A stretch of DNA of 64,000 nt, from the NCBI GenBank assembly GCA_937891015.1, contig CALAPY010000041.1:1-64000 (forward strand), read 5' to 3'. Under the pieces are notes generated by a model, which saw only the letters and a program-made list of their open reading frames with translations, made no database searches and had not been told where the DNA came from. Position 1 is the first letter of the stretch; every line of letters starts with the position of its first letter. Origin of the DNA: UBA2108 sp002713215 (GTDB taxonomy: Bacteria; Bacteroidota; Bacteroidia; Flavobacteriales_G; Salibacteraceae). Below are positions 9,425 to 17,193 of this stretch, piece after piece. A program made the translations under genes and the position numbers.

Positions 9425-10798
9425 TTGGACTACAAAAACTTAAATAGAATTTTCTTTTTGGGAATTGGTGGAATTGGTATGTCAGCCATTGCTCGTTACT
9501 TCAAACACAAAGAAGTTAATGTAGAAGGCTATGATAAAACCTACTCACGAGTCACCAACGATTTGGAAGAAGAAGGAATTAAAATTATTTATGACGAAAA
9601 CCCTGAATTAATTACGGAACAGTTTGATCTGGTGGTTTGGACTCCGGCAATTAGCACAGAAAGTCGGTTGTACAAGTACTTCGCGGAACAGAATATTCCC
9701 ATTAAGAAAAGATCTGAGGTTCTTGGAAACATCACCAGGCATACAGAGTGTATTGCCGTAGCAGGTACTCATGGAAAAACGACGGTATCCACTATGATTG
9801 CCCATATCCTTACCAACTCGGGCAAACACTGCAGCGCATTTTTAGGAGGAATTTCAAGAAACTACAACACCAATTTCCTCTATCATGAAAACACGAACAC
9901 CAGTGTGGTAGAAGCCGATGAATTTGATCGTTCTTTTTTACAACTATCCCCCTACGTATCGGTAATAACCTCAACGGATGCTGACCATTTGGACATTTAT
10001 TCCAATCAGGAAGACATTCAAAACACCTTCTCTGAATTTGCCAAAAGAACCAATCCGGGTGGAGCCATTTTCTACAAAAAGGGAATTGACCTCACCGTTC
10101 CGTCCAATGTAAAAAGCTTTACCTACAGCATTGAGGAGTCAGCGGATTACTTTTCTACCAACATATACTCGGATAACGGTAATTCCGTTTTCAACTTCAA
10201 TTACGATAAAACCAGAATTGAAAGCCTGAAGCTGGTCTTCCCCGGGAAACACAACGTTGAAAACGCAACCGCAGCTATTGCTGTATCGCTTTACATGGGG
10301 ATTGAAGAAAATGCCGTCAGAACAGCAATTGAAGGCTTTTTGGGTATAGAAAGAAGGTTTCAATTTCAACTCAGGCAAGAAAACATCATTTACATTGACG
10401 ATTACGCCCACCACCCGGAGGAAATCAGGTCGGCGCTTTTATCCGTCAAACAATTGTTTCCGGGAAAACAGCTCACGGTTATTTTTCAGCCGCATTTATA
10501 TAGCCGAACCCAGGACTTTGCCCCTGAATTTGCTCAAAGCTTGTCACTGGCCAATGCCGTTTTTTTATTGCCTATTTACCCAGCTCGTGAAAAACCAATT
10601 GAAGGGGTAAGCTCTCAACTTATTTTGGATCAGATAGATATTAAAAACAAAAAGTTAGTAAAAAAGGAAGAATTGCTTAGACCAGACTTCTTTAAAAGCC
10701 AACATTTACAGATAGTAATGACTTTAGGGGCCGGAGACATTGGTGAAATGGTGCCATCCCTAACTCAGAACATAGGCGAGTTATACCCGAATGGCTAA
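9425..10798 (+). CDS. murC: UDP-N-acetylmuramate:L-alanine ligase
   Basis: MurC (457 aa) attaches L-alanine to UDP-MurNAc, the first amino-acid step of wall synthesis. The N-terminal motif FFLGIGGIGMSAIARY is diagnostic. The P-loop AGTHGKTTVS follows at residues 113-122, with Lys118. EADEFDRSF, STDADHLDIY and the C-terminal DDYAHHPEEI motif are also present. The start is TTG at 9425, because no ATG precedes the glycine-rich motif. The 3' end overlaps ftsQ by 8 bases. Confidence 0.96.
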   Translation: MDYKNLNRIFFLGIGGIGMSAIARYFKHKEVNVEGYDKTYSRVTNDLEEEGIKIIYDENPELITEQFDLVVWTPAISTESRLYKYFAEQNIPIKKRSEVLGNITRHTECIAVAGTHGKTTVSTMIAHILTNSGKHCSAFLGGISRNYNTNFLYHENTNTSVVEADEFDRSFLQLSPYVSVITSTDADHLDIYSNQEDIQNTFSEFAKRTNPGGAIFYKKGIDLTVPSNVKSFTYSIEESADYFSTNIYSDNGNSVFNFNYDKTRIESLKLVFPGKHNVENATAAIAVSLYMGIEENAVRTAIEGFLGIERRFQFQLRQENIIYIDDYAHHPEEIRSALLSVKQLFPGKQLTVIFQPHLYSRTQDFAPEFAQSLSLANAVFLLPIYPAREKPIEGVSSQLILDQIDIKNKKLVKKEELLRPDFFKSQHLQIVMTLGAGDIGEMVPSLTQNIGELYPNG

Positions 10799-11657
10799 GA
10801 TTCTCAACATATTATCGTGGGTGGTCCTTTTATTAGGAATGGCTCTTTTAATGGGTTTTTCTTCCGAAAAGAAGGGGCAACAAAGCTATTCTGACTTGCA
10901 AATTTCCATTGATCAACCGGTCCAATCGCGCTTTGTGACCAAGGAAAACATACGAACTATGTTCTCAAATCTGGGTTATGGGGTCGAAAATCAGAACATA
11001 AATGACATTGATATTCGCCAATTGGAAGTATTATTAAGCAACAAACCTTCCATTTCAAAGGCAAATGTTTACAGGACAATTTCCGGAAATGTGATGATTC
11101 AGGTTAAAGAGCGAGAGCCTATCATTCGAATTTACAATCGCTTCGGAGAGAGTTTCTATTTGGATAGAAAAGGAAGCCTAATGCCATTAAGCAATCAATA
11201 CTCTGCCAGGGTTCTTGTAGCCAATGGTGAAATTAACATTCCCTATTCCACGGTCTATGTGCTGGAAGATTTGGAAGAAAGAATTAACCGCATTTTCAGG
11301 AAGTCAAATACCAGTGCTGTTCAAAACACGGGTTTAATTCAGCAATTAAAAGTCGATCAGGAAGAATTGCCTGGCGCCAATCAATTAAAGGAGCTATTTC
11401 AGCTGGCCAGTTTTATTGATGAAAATCCCTTTTGGAGAGCTCAAATTTCTCAGATTTATGTAAACGCCAATGGTGATTTTGAATTGACTCCTCGTGTGGG
11501 TGGTCATTCCATATTGTTCGGCTCAAGCGCTGAGTTGGAAGAGAAATTTGAAAAACTTATGACCTTTTATAAAAAGGGTCTTAGTAGAACCGGGTGGAAT
11601 GAATACTCGGTAATTAATTTAAAATATAAAAATCAGGTTGTCTGTACTAAAAGATAA
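10791..11657 (+). CDS. ftsQ: FtsQ-like cell division protein
   Basis: This 288-aa protein has one N-terminal membrane segment (about residues 5-23). A POTRA-like region follows (VTKENIRTMFSNLGYG.. through VKEREPIIRIY) and then the FtsQ beta domain (ESFYLDRKGSLMPL). This is the FtsQ/DivIB layout, which recruits FtsL-FtsB and regulates FtsWI. Position between murC and ftsA supports the call, because sequence conservation in this family is low. The ddl gene often found before ftsQ in proteobacteria is absent here. Confidence 0.87.
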   Translation: MAKILNILSWVVLLLGMALLMGFSSEKKGQQSYSDLQISIDQPVQSRFVTKENIRTMFSNLGYGVENQNINDIDIRQLEVLLSNKPSISKANVYRTISGNVMIQVKEREPIIRIYNRFGESFYLDRKGSLMPLSNQYSARVLVANGEINIPYSTVYVLEDLEERINRIFRKSNTSAVQNTGLIQQLKVDQEELPGANQLKELFQLASFIDENPFWRAQISQIYVNANGDFELTPRVGGHSILFGSSAELEEKFEKLMTFYKKGLSRTGWNEYSVINLKYKNQVVCTKR

Positions 11658-11661
11658 GCAT

Positions 11662-13047
11662 ATGTCAAACAAAACAACGGATTACGTAGTAGGTCTTGAT
11701 ATTGGAACCACAAAGATTGCGGTACTAATAGGGAGGAAAAATGAGCACGGAAAGCTGGAAATTCTTGGCATGGGAAAAGCCCCATCACCAGGTGTAAGCC
11801 GAGGTGTGGTTACACACATTACTCCTACAGTTGAAGCGATTAAAGAGGCAGTACGTCAAGCTGAAGAAAAATCAGAGCTTACGGTTCGCGAGGTAAATGT
11901 TGGAATTGCCGGACAGCACATTCGAAGTATTCAGCACCGTGGTGTAAAAATTCGTGACAGCTACGAAGATGAAATCACAGAACAGGATGTAGAGGCACTT
12001 CGACGAGACATGTACAAACTGGTTATGCAACCAGGGGAAGAAATTATTGACGTTATTCCGCAAGAATATATAGTCGATAACGAACAAGGAATCATTGACC
12101 CTGTTGGTATGTCAGGTGGACGATTGGAGGCCAATTTCCATTTGATTATTGCACAGGTAGCCGCGGTAAAAAACATTGTAAAGTGTGTTGAGAAGGCTGG
12201 CTTGAAAGCGCTGGAAATTACACTAGAACCTTTGGCAAGTGCTGAAGCAACCTTACACGAAGATGAGAAAGAAGCTGGTGTTGCACTGGTTGACATAGGA
12301 GGTGGAACTACGGATCTGGCTATTTTTCAGGAAAACATCATTCGTCACTCGGCTGTAATTCCTTTCGGTGGCAATGTGATTAGCGACGACATTAAAGAAG
12401 GATGTTCCATCATTAGAAAACAAGCTGAACTATTAAAACTAAAATTCGGGTCTACTCTAGCGAGCGAAAACCAGGAAAATGAAATTATTTCCATTCCTGG
12501 ACTTCGCGGTAGAACCCCAAAAGAGATTTCAGTGAAAAACCTTGCTCATATCATTGAAGCTCGGATGACTGAAATTATTGAGCAAGTGTATTACGAGATT
12601 CGTAATTCTGGTTTTGAACACAAACTAATTGCTGGTATAGTGGTAACCGGAGGTGGTTCTCAATTGAAGCACGTTACCCAATTGTTTGAATTTACCACGG
12701 GAATGGATGCCCGAATCGGTTACCCTGCCGAACACTTGGCTGCCGGTACAGAAGAAATCACCAGCCCTACCTTTTCAACGGGTGTTGGTTTGGTCCTTAA
12801 AGGTTATGATTTTCTGGAATACCAGGAGCGGTTGAATAATTCTCAAAACACAAACCGAGTTACACAAGACCCAATTGCTGAACCAACTGCAAACCAAACC
12901 GAAACGGATGAAGTGGTTTCTGAACTCGACGAAGCAGAAGAAGACGATAATTTGAATTTTGAAGATCACAGTGACATGGATCGACGCGGTAGTTTGCTCA
13001 GCCGTTTTCTAGAACGAGCAAAACATTATTTGGAAGGAGACGAGTAA
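11662..13047 (+). CDS. ftsA: FtsA, actin-like membrane tether of the Z ring
   Basis: FtsA is an actin-fold ATPase that tethers FtsZ to the membrane. The phosphate-1 motif VGLDIGTTKIAVLIG is at the N-terminus, followed by the 1C domain (VNVGIAGQHIRSI). ALVDIGGGTTDLAIF and VVTGGGSQLKHV are the further nucleotide-binding motifs. An acidic stretch (about 415-445) precedes a C-terminal amphipathic helix (LLSRFLERAKHYLEG), the usual membrane-targeting sequence. I chose ATG 11662 (461 aa), 4 bases after ftsQ; an upstream TTG at 11638 would add 8 residues and overlap ftsQ. Confidence 0.96.
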   Translation: MSNKTTDYVVGLDIGTTKIAVLIGRKNEHGKLEILGMGKAPSPGVSRGVVTHITPTVEAIKEAVRQAEEKSELTVREVNVGIAGQHIRSIQHRGVKIRDSYEDEITEQDVEALRRDMYKLVMQPGEEIIDVIPQEYIVDNEQGIIDPVGMSGGRLEANFHLIIAQVAAVKNIVKCVEKAGLKALEITLEPLASAEATLHEDEKEAGVALVDIGGGTTDLAIFQENIIRHSAVIPFGGNVISDDIKEGCSIIRKQAELLKLKFGSTLASENQENEIISIPGLRGRTPKEISVKNLAHIIEARMTEIIEQVYYEIRNSGFEHKLIAGIVVTGGGSQLKHVTQLFEFTTGMDARIGYPAEHLAAGTEEITSPTFSTGVGLVLKGYDFLEYQERLNNSQNTNRVTQDPIAEPTANQTETDEVVSELDEAEEDDNLNFEDHSDMDRRGSLLSRFLERAKHYLEGDE

Positions 13048-13061
13048 TAAATACTGAAATT

Positions 13062-14876
13062 ATGGCTATAAAGTTTGATTTACCCAAGGATCAGTTATCT
13101 ATCATTAAAGTAATAGGTGTAGGTGGAGGCGGAAGCAACGCCGTAAATCACATGTATGAACAAGGCATAAAAGATGTCGACTTCATGGTGTGCAACACGG
13201 ATCAGCAATCGCTCGATCAAAGTCCCGTACCTACTAAAATTCAGCTCGGAGCAACACTTACTTCCGGATTGGGAGCAGGTTCAATTGCCAATGTTGGTGA
13301 AAACGCTGCTATTGAAAGCATTGACGAGATCAAGAAGATTTTAGGTGAAACCACCAAAATGATTTTTATTACTGCCGGAATGGGTGGAGGAACTGGTACA
13401 GGTGCTGCCCCGGTTATAGCAAAAGCGGCTAAGGAACTTAATATCCTAACAGTGGGTATTGTTACTATGCCTTTCTCTTTTGAAGGAAAAAAACGAAGAA
13501 CCCGGGCCGAAGACGGCATTAAAAACATGCGCGAAAACGTGGACACTTTATTGGTTATTAATAACGATAAACTCCGCGAAATGTACGGAAATCTAACCCT
13601 GGACAATGCATTTGAACAGGCTGACAATGTATTGACAACCGCAGCTAAAGGAATTGCAGAAGCCATTACATATACCGGAAAAATAAATGTCGATTTCAAC
13701 GATGTTAGAACGGTAATGACTAACAGCGGAGTGGCCATTCTAGGTTCTGCTAAGGCATCCGGTGAAAACCGTGCCCTAGTTGCCATAGAAGATGCCGTTA
13801 ATTCTCCATTGTTGAATGACAATGACATAAACGGAGCGGCTCACATCCTATTGAACATTACCTACGGAACCAACAATATTTTAATGGATGAGATTTCTGA
13901 AATTACAGACTTCATTGAAGATAAAGCTCATGATGAAGCTGAAGTAATTTGGGGACACGGAGTTGACGATCGCCTGGAACCTGAAGAAATAAACATTACC
14001 ATCATCGCAACTGGGTTTCATTCAAGCCCAGACACCGGAGTTGCTGCAATTGAAGAAAAACCACAACGTATTGTTAAGACCCTGGACGATGAGGTAAAAA
14101 CGGAGTTGACTAAACCCATTGTACAGCGACCTGAAATTACCCAGGCTAATATTTTTGATACTCCCCAGGAAGAAACTCCTACAGCTGAACCAGAGATTAC
14201 ATCGAAAGAAGAAGTTTCCGAACCGGAAGTAATTAGAAAGAACTTATACGATGAGCCGGTTGAAGAAACCGAAGAGTTAACTTTAGAAGCCGAGTCAAGT
14301 TTAAACAATGCACCAGTTGAAGAGGAAGAAAAAGAAATTATTCGCCATACCCTTGAAGATGATTCTTTTGGCTCTTACGAAGAAACTGCACATACGGAAA
14401 TTGAGGAAACCGTTGAGAATACCACCGAGGTTGAATTCGATATGGAACCTACTTTAAAAGAAGGAACCCCAGATGAAGTAGAAGCTGTAGAATCAAAGGA
14501 AGAAGAGGCAAAAACCATAGAAATAAACATCGATACTCCTGAAGCTGAAGAAGAGCCTCAAATCGTTTCGCGAGAGGTGGAAGCAACAGAAGAAAGTGTT
14601 GACCCTGAATTAACTTCTGAAGAAAAACACTCCAGCATTAAAGATCGAATGGCTCGCCTTAGAAATTTGAGTTCCATGTTGAAGTCTCCTTCTGGAATTG
14701 CCAATTTGGAAACTGAGCCTGCGTTTAAAAGAAGGTCTATTGATCTGGACGAGGTCACACCCTCTTCGGAAAGCAATGTATCTCGATTGACCCTTTCTGA
14801 AACTGAAGATCAGGATGGGGAGAAAAAGACTGAAATAAAATCAAACAATTCATTTCTTCACGATAACGTAGATTAA
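13062..14876 (+). CDS. ftsZ: FtsZ, tubulin-like division GTPase with a long acidic C-terminal linker
   Basis: FtsZ polymerises into the Z ring. The GTPase core (about residues 1-325) has VGGGGSNAVN, the tubulin signature GGGTGTG at 108-114 and the NVDFNDVRTVM T7-loop region. At 604 aa it is much longer than typical FtsZ (about 380-420). The extra length is a Glu/Thr-rich linker from about residue 330 to 535. The tail keeps a conserved Bacteroidota segment, PAFKRR (553-558), and ends FLHDNVD; these probably include the partner-binding peptide. It lies 14 bases after ftsA. Confidence 0.97.
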   Translation: MAIKFDLPKDQLSIIKVIGVGGGGSNAVNHMYEQGIKDVDFMVCNTDQQSLDQSPVPTKIQLGATLTSGLGAGSIANVGENAAIESIDEIKKILGETTKMIFITAGMGGGTGTGAAPVIAKAAKELNILTVGIVTMPFSFEGKKRRTRAEDGIKNMRENVDTLLVINNDKLREMYGNLTLDNAFEQADNVLTTAAKGIAEAITYTGKINVDFNDVRTVMTNSGVAILGSAKASGENRALVAIEDAVNSPLLNDNDINGAAHILLNITYGTNNILMDEISEITDFIEDKAHDEAEVIWGHGVDDRLEPEEINITIIATGFHSSPDTGVAAIEEKPQRIVKTLDDEVKTELTKPIVQRPEITQANIFDTPQEETPTAEPEITSKEEVSEPEVIRKNLYDEPVEETEELTLEAESSLNNAPVEEEEKEIIRHTLEDDSFGSYEETAHTEIEETVENTTEVEFDMEPTLKEGTPDEVEAVESKEEEAKTIEINIDTPEAEEEPQIVSREVEATEESVDPELTSEEKHSSIKDRMARLRNLSSMLKSPSGIANLETEPAFKRRSIDLDEVTPSSESNVSRLTLSETEDQDGEKKTEIKSNNSFLHDNVD

Positions 14877-14879
14877 TTA

Positions 14880-15326
14880 ATGCCTTTAGTAGATCAGGTA
14901 AATAACGACATAAAAGCCGCTATGAAAGCGCGCGAAAAGGATAAGTTAGCTGCTCTTCGAGCCGTTAAATCTGCATTACTATTGGCCGCCACCGAAAAAG
15001 GGAACGATGGCACAAGTGAAGAAGCAGAAATTAAGATGCTTCAGAAACAGGTAAAGCAAAGAAAGGAAGCAGCCGCGGCCTATGAAAGTCAAGGTCGGCA
15101 AGATTTAGCTCAGGAAGAGCTGGACCAGGCTAAGGTAATTGAGGCCTACCTACCCGCTCAAATGAGTGAGGACGATGTCATTGCCATTATTGATGATGTA
15201 ATTGCTCAAACTGGCGCAAGCAGTATGAAGGACATGGGTAAGGTAATGGGAATGGCCTCAGGCAAATTAGCCGGTAAAGCAGATAATAAAATGGTTGCTC
15301 AAGTGGTTAAGTCCAGGTTAACCTAA
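14880..15326 (+). CDS. GatB/YqeY domain protein
   Basis: This is a 148-aa cytoplasmic helical protein of the YqeY family, which resembles the tRNA-binding tail of the GatB amidotransferase subunit. Typical features are the start LVDQVNNDIKAAMKAREKDKLAALRAVKSAL, the EAYLPAQMSEDDV segment and the C-terminal GKVMGMASGKLAGKAD. Its precise cellular role is not established. It begins 3 bases after ftsZ, and I have seen YqeY genes in this position in other Bacteroidota, so co-transcription with the dcw cluster is likely. Confidence 0.9.
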   Translation: MPLVDQVNNDIKAAMKAREKDKLAALRAVKSALLLAATEKGNDGTSEEAEIKMLQKQVKQRKEAAAAYESQGRQDLAQEELDQAKVIEAYLPAQMSEDDVIAIIDDVIAQTGASSMKDMGKVMGMASGKLAGKADNKMVAQVVKSRLT

Positions 15327-15329
15327 AAC

Positions 15330-15980
15330 ATGATATTTCCCTTAAACTACTCAAAGAAAGGCTTGGCTATTTTAATATCCAGGTCTTTTTTATTGGTACT
15401 TATTCCAATGGCCACCTTTGGGCAAAAAAACTGGGAAATCTCCAAAAAAAAGGACGGTATTGAGGTGTACACCAAAGATGCTCCCGGATGGCCCATAAAA
15501 GCCTATTTAGCTCGTGGAATGATCGAGAAACCCTTTGCTGATGTGGTGAAGTACATGTATGCCATTGATCGACGAAAAGAGTGGGTTGCTGATTGTACCG
15601 TCTCAGACGTAATCAACAAAAAAGGAAATGAAGAATTCATCGTTCACTTTGTGATTGACACCCCATGGCCAACACAGGACAGAGACATGGTGGTAAAAAT
15701 TATCGTTGACAAAACAACCGAAAAGGATGCCGTGTTTTTTAGGTTCATTAGTATGCCCAATTACATTCCTAAAAAAGAGGAATACATCCGAATTCAAAAG
15801 GCCATTGGATACTGGAAAGTGAGAAAGGTAAATGAAACCCGTACTGAAATATCTTCAGAAGGAAAATCCACTACTGGCGGGGATATTCCAACCTGGGTTT
15901 CCAACTTATTTGTAACGGACAATCCCTTTCAAAGCATCAAAAATATTCGGGAAATCCTGGAGGCTCCGGAATCGGAGTAA
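15330..15980 (+). CDS. Exported START-domain (lipid-binding-like) protein
   Basis: The protein has 216 aa, with a hydrophobic N-terminal signal sequence ending near residue 31 (PMATFGQ). The mature part resembles a START/SRPBCC domain: WEISKKKDGIEVYTKD, a central IDTPWPTQDRDMVV motif and a C-terminal amphipathic helix. START domains bind a hydrophobic ligand in a deep cavity, but the ligand here is unknown. It is 3 bases after yqeY and is the last gene on this strand before the convergent block, so it probably ends the dcw transcript. A later Met at residue 27 would remove the signal peptide and is less likely. Confidence 0.8.
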   Translation: MIFPLNYSKKGLAILISRSFLLVLIPMATFGQKNWEISKKKDGIEVYTKDAPGWPIKAYLARGMIEKPFADVVKYMYAIDRRKEWVADCTVSDVINKKGNEEFIVHFVIDTPWPTQDRDMVVKIIVDKTTEKDAVFFRFISMPNYIPKKEEYIRIQKAIGYWKVRKVNETRTEISSEGKSTTGGDIPTWVSNLFVTDNPFQSIKNIREILEAPESE

Positions 15981-15992
15981 CCCCCTAAATGT

Positions 15993-16056
15993 TTGCCTCT
16001 TTCGATACAATTCTGTTCCGATTGTCATCGGATACAGAATCACTCAAGATGACAAA
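15993..16056 (-). repeat. REP-like hairpin element, copy A
   Basis: Read on the minus strand, this element begins with GTCATCTTGAGTGA (16053-16040) and ends with TTGTATCGAAA (16010-16000). Between them is a 13-bp hairpin with one bulged base: arms at 16010-16022 and 16027-16040, loop at 16023-16026. The same flanks occur in copy B, in the opposite orientation, about 80 bases to the right. The arms could also stop transcription from the START gene. Confidence 0.7.
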
Positions 16057-16131
16057 CTACTTAGTAGCAACATTATTAAATTCTCCACATTAATAGCTAA
16101 ATAGAACCTGGAACTCCGCGAGGCCTTGGGT

Positions 16132-16184
16132 TTTGTCATGTTGAGTGAATTTTCGATAGAAAATTTGTATCGAAACGGGCAAAA
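16132..16184 (+). repeat. REP-like hairpin element, copy B
   Basis: This copy reads GTCATGTTGAGTGA (16135-16148), then the hairpin ATTTTC-GATA-GAAAAT (16149-16164), then TTGTATCGAAA (16165-16175). The flanks match copy A nearly base for base, while the hairpin arms differ in sequence but not in structure. Conservation of flanks with a variable palindromic core is typical of REP/BIME-type repeats. The two copies face each other between convergent genes. Confidence 0.7.
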
Positions 16185-16204
16185 CCCTCACCTTATAGTT
16201 ACCA

Positions 16205-17143
16205 TCAATTATTAAAATAATACTGCCAAATGGCAGTTGCCTCCATTAAATAAGCCACTCCAACGTGAATGATAAAACCTCCAAAAATGTGTTCGGTCCT
16301 TAGGGCTATTATTCCCAGTATGTAACCTCCGAAAACTGAACCAATCGTTTCTCCCAAAGGCTTACCAAAATGCAAAAAAGCATACATGGCAACCATTGGA
16401 AGCACAGCTTCCTTCCCGACCAACTTTACCATACCAATAACCAATGCTCCTCGAAAAATCATTTCGACAGACAAAAAGCTTATCCCGTAAAGCGGCTCAA
16501 ATAAAAGGTAATAAGTTGCCGGGTTCCAGCCAAATGCATTGTTTAGCTCCCAGGCTTTAACAATGGGATAGTTCTCTTGGAAATCGGGTAAAAAGGATGC
16601 CGCAAAAACCAACGGAAACATAATGGCCAGCATCAAAAAATAGGGCTTAAGATTGGCTTTCTTCAGGTTAAAACCATAGAAATGATTCTTATTCCTATCG
16701 AAGAGAATCCAGAATAGAAGTAACGGAATAATCACAGTTACAAATGGATTTAATTGTCGAATTAAATCAAGCATGAAATAATACTCGTGCATGTTCAAGT
16801 CGGGCAATTCCACTTTTCTATGCAGGTAGAAGTAGGCTGAAAAACCAACCAGGAAGACGAAGAACAAGGAGCGAACCCAGTATTTGAATGATAATAAGGT
16901 TTTTGATTTATTTCGAATAATCAATTGTGGAATGGCAATTCCATAATAGGCTACAGCATAAAACAAGGTGTAATAGAATAGGCTTATGGATTGTAGATAG
17001 TAGCTATCAAGTACACTGTCTTCAAAATCGAGATAATAATTAAGGGAAATGGTTACAATGAGAAACACGAACGCATAACCATAAAGCAGAGGGTGGTAAT
17101 CTTCTTTTACAAAGTTTTTAAGAAGGCGGTATATTGATTTCAT
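16205..17143 (-). CDS. CPBP-family intramembrane protein (Abi/Rce1-like), possibly non-catalytic
   Basis: This 312-aa polytopic membrane protein has about eight hydrophobic segments. The C-terminal part has the CPBP (CAAX protease and bacteriocin-processing) layout: VEMIFR at 226-231, Y254-AFL-H258 and H293. The canonical first motif is EExxxR, and here the first Glu is Val226. In the archaeal Rce1 structure that first Glu is, as I recall, the catalytic one, so the protein may be inactive or belong to a single-Glu subfamily. The substrate is unknown. It has its own promoter-like box just before the gene. Confidence 0.72.
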   Translation of the reverse strand: MKSIYRLLKNFVKEDYHPLLYGYAFVFLIVTISLNYYLDFEDSVLDSYYLQSISLFYYTLFYAVAYYGIAIPQLIIRNKSKTLLSFKYWVRSLFFVFLVGFSAYFYLHRKVELPDLNMHEYYFMLDLIRQLNPFVTVIIPLLLFWILFDRNKNHFYGFNLKKANLKPYFLMLAIMFPLVFAASFLPDFQENYPIVKAWELNNAFGWNPATYYLLFEPLYGISFLSVEMIFRGALVIGMVKLVGKEAVLPMVAMYAFLHFGKPLGETIGSVFGGYILGIIALRTEHIFGGFIIHVGVAYLMEATAIWQYYFNN

Positions 17144-17150
17144 GAATTCA

Positions 17151-17171
17151 ACTTAACCTTAAAAGTTAAGT
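17151..17171. other. Inverted repeat in the CPBP gene leader
   Basis: ACTTAAC (17151-17157) and GTTAAGT (17165-17171) form a perfect 7-bp inverted repeat with a 7-base spacer. It lies between the putative -7 box and the start codon of the CPBP-like gene, where it could be an operator or a leader hairpin. Confidence 0.4.
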
Positions 17172-17179
17172 CAAATATA
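17172..17179 (-). promoter_or_regulatory. Bacteroidota -7 box for the CPBP-like gene
   Basis: TATATTTG on the minus strand matches the TAnnTTTG consensus about 30 bases upstream of the start codon. I see no clear -33 TTTG element, so the call rests on the -7 box and its position. Confidence 0.45.
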
Positions 17180-17193
17180 GAATTCTGAATTGT

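Noticed and set aside
13241..13828. 195-codon open frame on the minus strand inside ftsZ
   Set aside because: It lies opposite the conserved FtsZ core, its product is Ser/Val/Ala-rich with no family motif, and the sense gene is certain.
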